Below are positions 62,241 to 64,000 of a DNA stretch of 64,000 nucleotides, in pieces. The translations under genes were made by a program, and so were the position numbers. The stretch covers positions 677,001-741,000 of the forward strand of contig NZ_CP141595.1 of NCBI RefSeq assembly GCF_035590735.1. The letters run 5' to 3'. Within the stretch, counting starts at the first letter, position 1. Each line of letters begins with the position of its first letter. The notes under the pieces were generated by a model. The model was given only the letters and a program-made list of their open reading frames with translations, was not told the DNA's origin and searched no databases. This DNA is from Rossellomorea aquimaris. GTDB taxonomy: Bacteria; Bacillota; Bacilli; Bacillales; Bacillaceae_B.

Positions 62241-62259
62241 GAATTTCATTTTAATAACG

Positions 62260-62291
62260 ATCCTCCGAAGTAATTCGGGGGATTTTTTTTG
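62260..62291 (+). terminator. Intrinsic terminator
   Basis: ATCCTCCGAA pairs with TTCGGGGGAT (one G-U pair), followed by eight T residues. Confidence 0.9.
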
Positions 62292-62409
62292 ATTTAACCG
62301 CCTTAAGACGTGGAAGCAGTTGAAAACACTGATATCGTGTACCCTCGGAATAAATCCTTACTTTAAAGAGAAACTAGATGAGAGCAAGCTTATTTAGGAG
62401 GTTTGTTTA

Positions 62410-64000
62410 GTGGATTTTCTTCATAAGGTCATTGGATACCTTCCCGATTTCAACGTATACATCTACGCCATATTAACGTTGATCGTACCCATTATCATCA
62501 TGAAATTAACGACCTTACTTACTGGTGCAATGAAACAACCCGGCTCATCAAAACAGAAGGAATCAACCCTTATGATGACAAGCGATATATCTGACAATGT
62601 ATCGATGATCAATGAAGTGCTGGGGGGAAATAATGATATCATAACCCGGGAATTTTTCATGAATGATTCAAGAGCTTCGATCATTTTCACGAGAGGGTTA
62701 GTCGATACAGCCATTATTAATAATAATATTTTGGACACCCTTATTTTTAACACGATAGATGATGAGAGGATTCCTTATTCTCTTAAAGAAATGCTTCCTG
62801 TGAGTGAATGTCATGAGGAAACGGATATACATACAATCACCTCCTATATTTTAAGAGGGGAAACAGCATTGCTTCATGAGAAATCTACTAAAGCAATCAT
62901 TTTAAAAACAAGCGGATCAAAAGATCGGAGTATTGAAGAACCTGTAACCGAGCAGGTGGTGAGAGGTCCCAGAACCGGTTTTAATGAAAATATTAATGAT
63001 AATCAAGCAATTCTAAGAAAAGCTGGTGTAAATAAGGATCTAAGGTTCATTAGCTTCCAGGTTGGAGAACGATTTAAAAAGGAACTGATCATCGCCTATA
63101 TAGAGGGCATTGCCAATGAAACAATCATACAGAACGTGAAGGAAAAGATTGAATCGATTCACATCGATAATGTACCGGAATCTGGATATATTGAGGAATT
63201 TATTGAAGAGAATACTTTCTCACTTTTCCCGCAAATTCAAAGCACGGAACGACCTGATCGGGTGATTGCTGCATTGTCAGAGGGGAGAGTAGGCATTTTG
63301 CTGGATGGTACCCCATTTGTCTTGATTGCTCCAGTGACCATCAATATGTATCTGCAATCACCAGAAGACTATTATGATCGATGGATTCCCGGCTCGTTGA
63401 TTCGGTTGTTACGATATACGGCTGCATTCATATCGGTCTTCACTCCCGCTTTATATATTTCCTTTGTCTCATTCCATCAGGGTCTAATTCCAACAAATCT
63501 GGCCATTTCCATTATCGGCTCTCGTGAAGGAGTCCCATTTCCTGTTCTCATTGAGGTTATGTTAATGGAAGTTTCGATTGAAATATTAAGGGAGGCAGGG
63601 TTGCGTTTACCAAAACCTATCGGCCAAACCATTGGGATCGTCGGGGGTCTTGTGATTGGAGAGGCTGCGGTGCAAGCAGGTATCGTTAGTCCGGTTACAG
63701 TCATTGTTGTGGCCATAACGGCGATATCATCGTTTTCACTCCCGCAATATACGTTAAGTATTTCATTACGTATCTTAAGATTTATAGCCATGTTTTTAGC
63801 TGCTACTCTGGGACTCTATGGTGTCATCGTCTTTTTCCTTTTTTTCTGTATTCACCTTGTCCGGTTAAAAAGCTTTGGAGTCCCTTTCCTCGGTCCTGCA
63901 GTACCTTACCAAATCAGCGATTGGAAAGACTTTTTAATCAGACTGCCGATCCAATCAATGAAAAAGAGACCCGAAATTCTGAAGCCTGGCGACAAAATGA
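62410..64000 (+). CDS. GerA-family germinant receptor A subunit (3' end outside window)
   Basis: GTG 62410 lies 8 bases after a perfect AGGAGG, and the frame stays open to the right edge (530 codons). The family core is clear: NIL..LIF, FSLFPQIQSTERPDRVIAALSEGRVGILLDGTPFVLIAP, a membrane domain with PFPVLIEVMLMEVSIEILREAGLRLPKPIGQTIGIVGGLVIG, and a C-terminal cytoplasmic tail. Unlike the copy at 15589-16995 it carries an extra hydrophobic segment near the N-terminus (NVYIYAILTLIVPIIIMKL, about residues 15-33). gerB and gerC partners would lie beyond the edge. Confidence 0.9.
   Translation, partial: MDFLHKVIGYLPDFNVYIYAILTLIVPIIIMKLTTLLTGAMKQPGSSKQKESTLMMTSDISDNVSMINEVLGGNNDIITREFFMNDSRASIIFTRGLVDTAIINNNILDTLIFNTIDDERIPYSLKEMLPVSECHEETDIHTITSYILRGETALLHEKSTKAIILKTSGSKDRSIEEPVTEQVVRGPRTGFNENINDNQAILRKAGVNKDLRFISFQVGERFKKELIIAYIEGIANETIIQNVKEKIESIHIDNVPESGYIEEFIEENTFSLFPQIQSTERPDRVIAALSEGRVGILLDGTPFVLIAPVTINMYLQSPEDYYDRWIPGSLIRLLRYTAAFISVFTPALYISFVSFHQGLIPTNLAISIIGSREGVPFPVLIEVMLMEVSIEILREAGLRLPKPIGQTIGIVGGLVIGEAAVQAGIVSPVTVIVVAITAISSFSLPQYTLSISLRILRFIAMFLAATLGLYGVIVFFLFFCIHLVRLKSFGVPFLGPAVPYQISDWKDFLIRLPIQSMKKRPEILKPGDKM

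Noticed and set aside
62340..62405. SigG promoter before the right-edge gerA gene
   Set aside because: GGAATA and GAAACTA at 17-bp spacing resemble the SigG consensus only partly; too weak to list as a feature.

Overview
The window looks like chromosomal DNA of an endospore-forming member of the Bacillaceae (Bacillus or Rossellomorea-like; the genus is an inference). Supporting signs are strong AGGAGG-type ribosome binding sites, many TTG and GTG starts, two GerA-type germinant receptor loci, PerR-box peroxide genes, a GsiB-like KGG protein behind a SigB-like promoter, a Vpr-like subtilase, and U-tailed intrinsic terminators after most operons. There is no rRNA, tRNA, CRISPR array, prophage or intact insertion sequence.

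Layout. 0-5 kb: a sortase-anchored surface protein (cut by the left edge) with its class F sortase, a LysR regulator, an acyl-CoA thioesterase and small membrane proteins, one of which appears to lack a normal start codon. 5-13 kb: an accessory zone with a phased repeat array, a frameshifted DUF2268 lipoprotein, a DinB fragment, a SigB/KGG stress gene, membrane proteins, a CBS-domain transporter-like protein behind a structured 360-nt leader, a P-loop kinase and a Dph6-type ligase. 13-17 kb: a gerA-gerB-gerC operon on the minus strand. 17-29 kb: ahpCF and katG, both behind PerR boxes, around a set of small membrane proteins (one frameshifted), DUF3231, a hydrolase, a YdcZ-Crp-YdcZ cassette and an RsbR-like gene broken by an in-frame stop. 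29-34 kb: a two-component system next to the ABC transporter it probably controls. 34-36 kb: an SRPBCC protein and a DMT exporter behind a likely transcription attenuator.

36-48 kb holds a Wzx/Wzy exopolysaccharide operon: initiating sugar transferase, GT4 glycosyltransferase, GDP-mannose pyrophosphorylase, membrane-anchored beta-helix protein, UDP-hexose epimerase, chain-length regulator, degenerate tyrosine-kinase-like protein, flippase, polymerase and a second GT4. A divergent, anchorless beta-helix paralogue sits upstream. 48-64 kb: MFS efflux, HhH protein, DNA-alkylation repair protein, a giant dockerin-bearing subtilase, an XRE/membrane/CPBP-protease operon, an ArsP-like permease, DinB-RidA-PaiB, a secreted cyanophycinase-like hydrolase behind a SigL (sigma-54) type promoter, and a second gerA gene cut by the right edge.

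The least explained signals are two intergenic arrays of about 20-bp units (5366-5492 and 26320-26463) in opposite orientation that end in the same terminal motif, TTTGTCGAAAAATCT; the sigma-54/cyanophycinase pairing; the YdcZ-Crp-YdcZ cassette with a palindrome at a class II activator distance; and several genes broken by single lesions, which are either real decay or base-calling errors.
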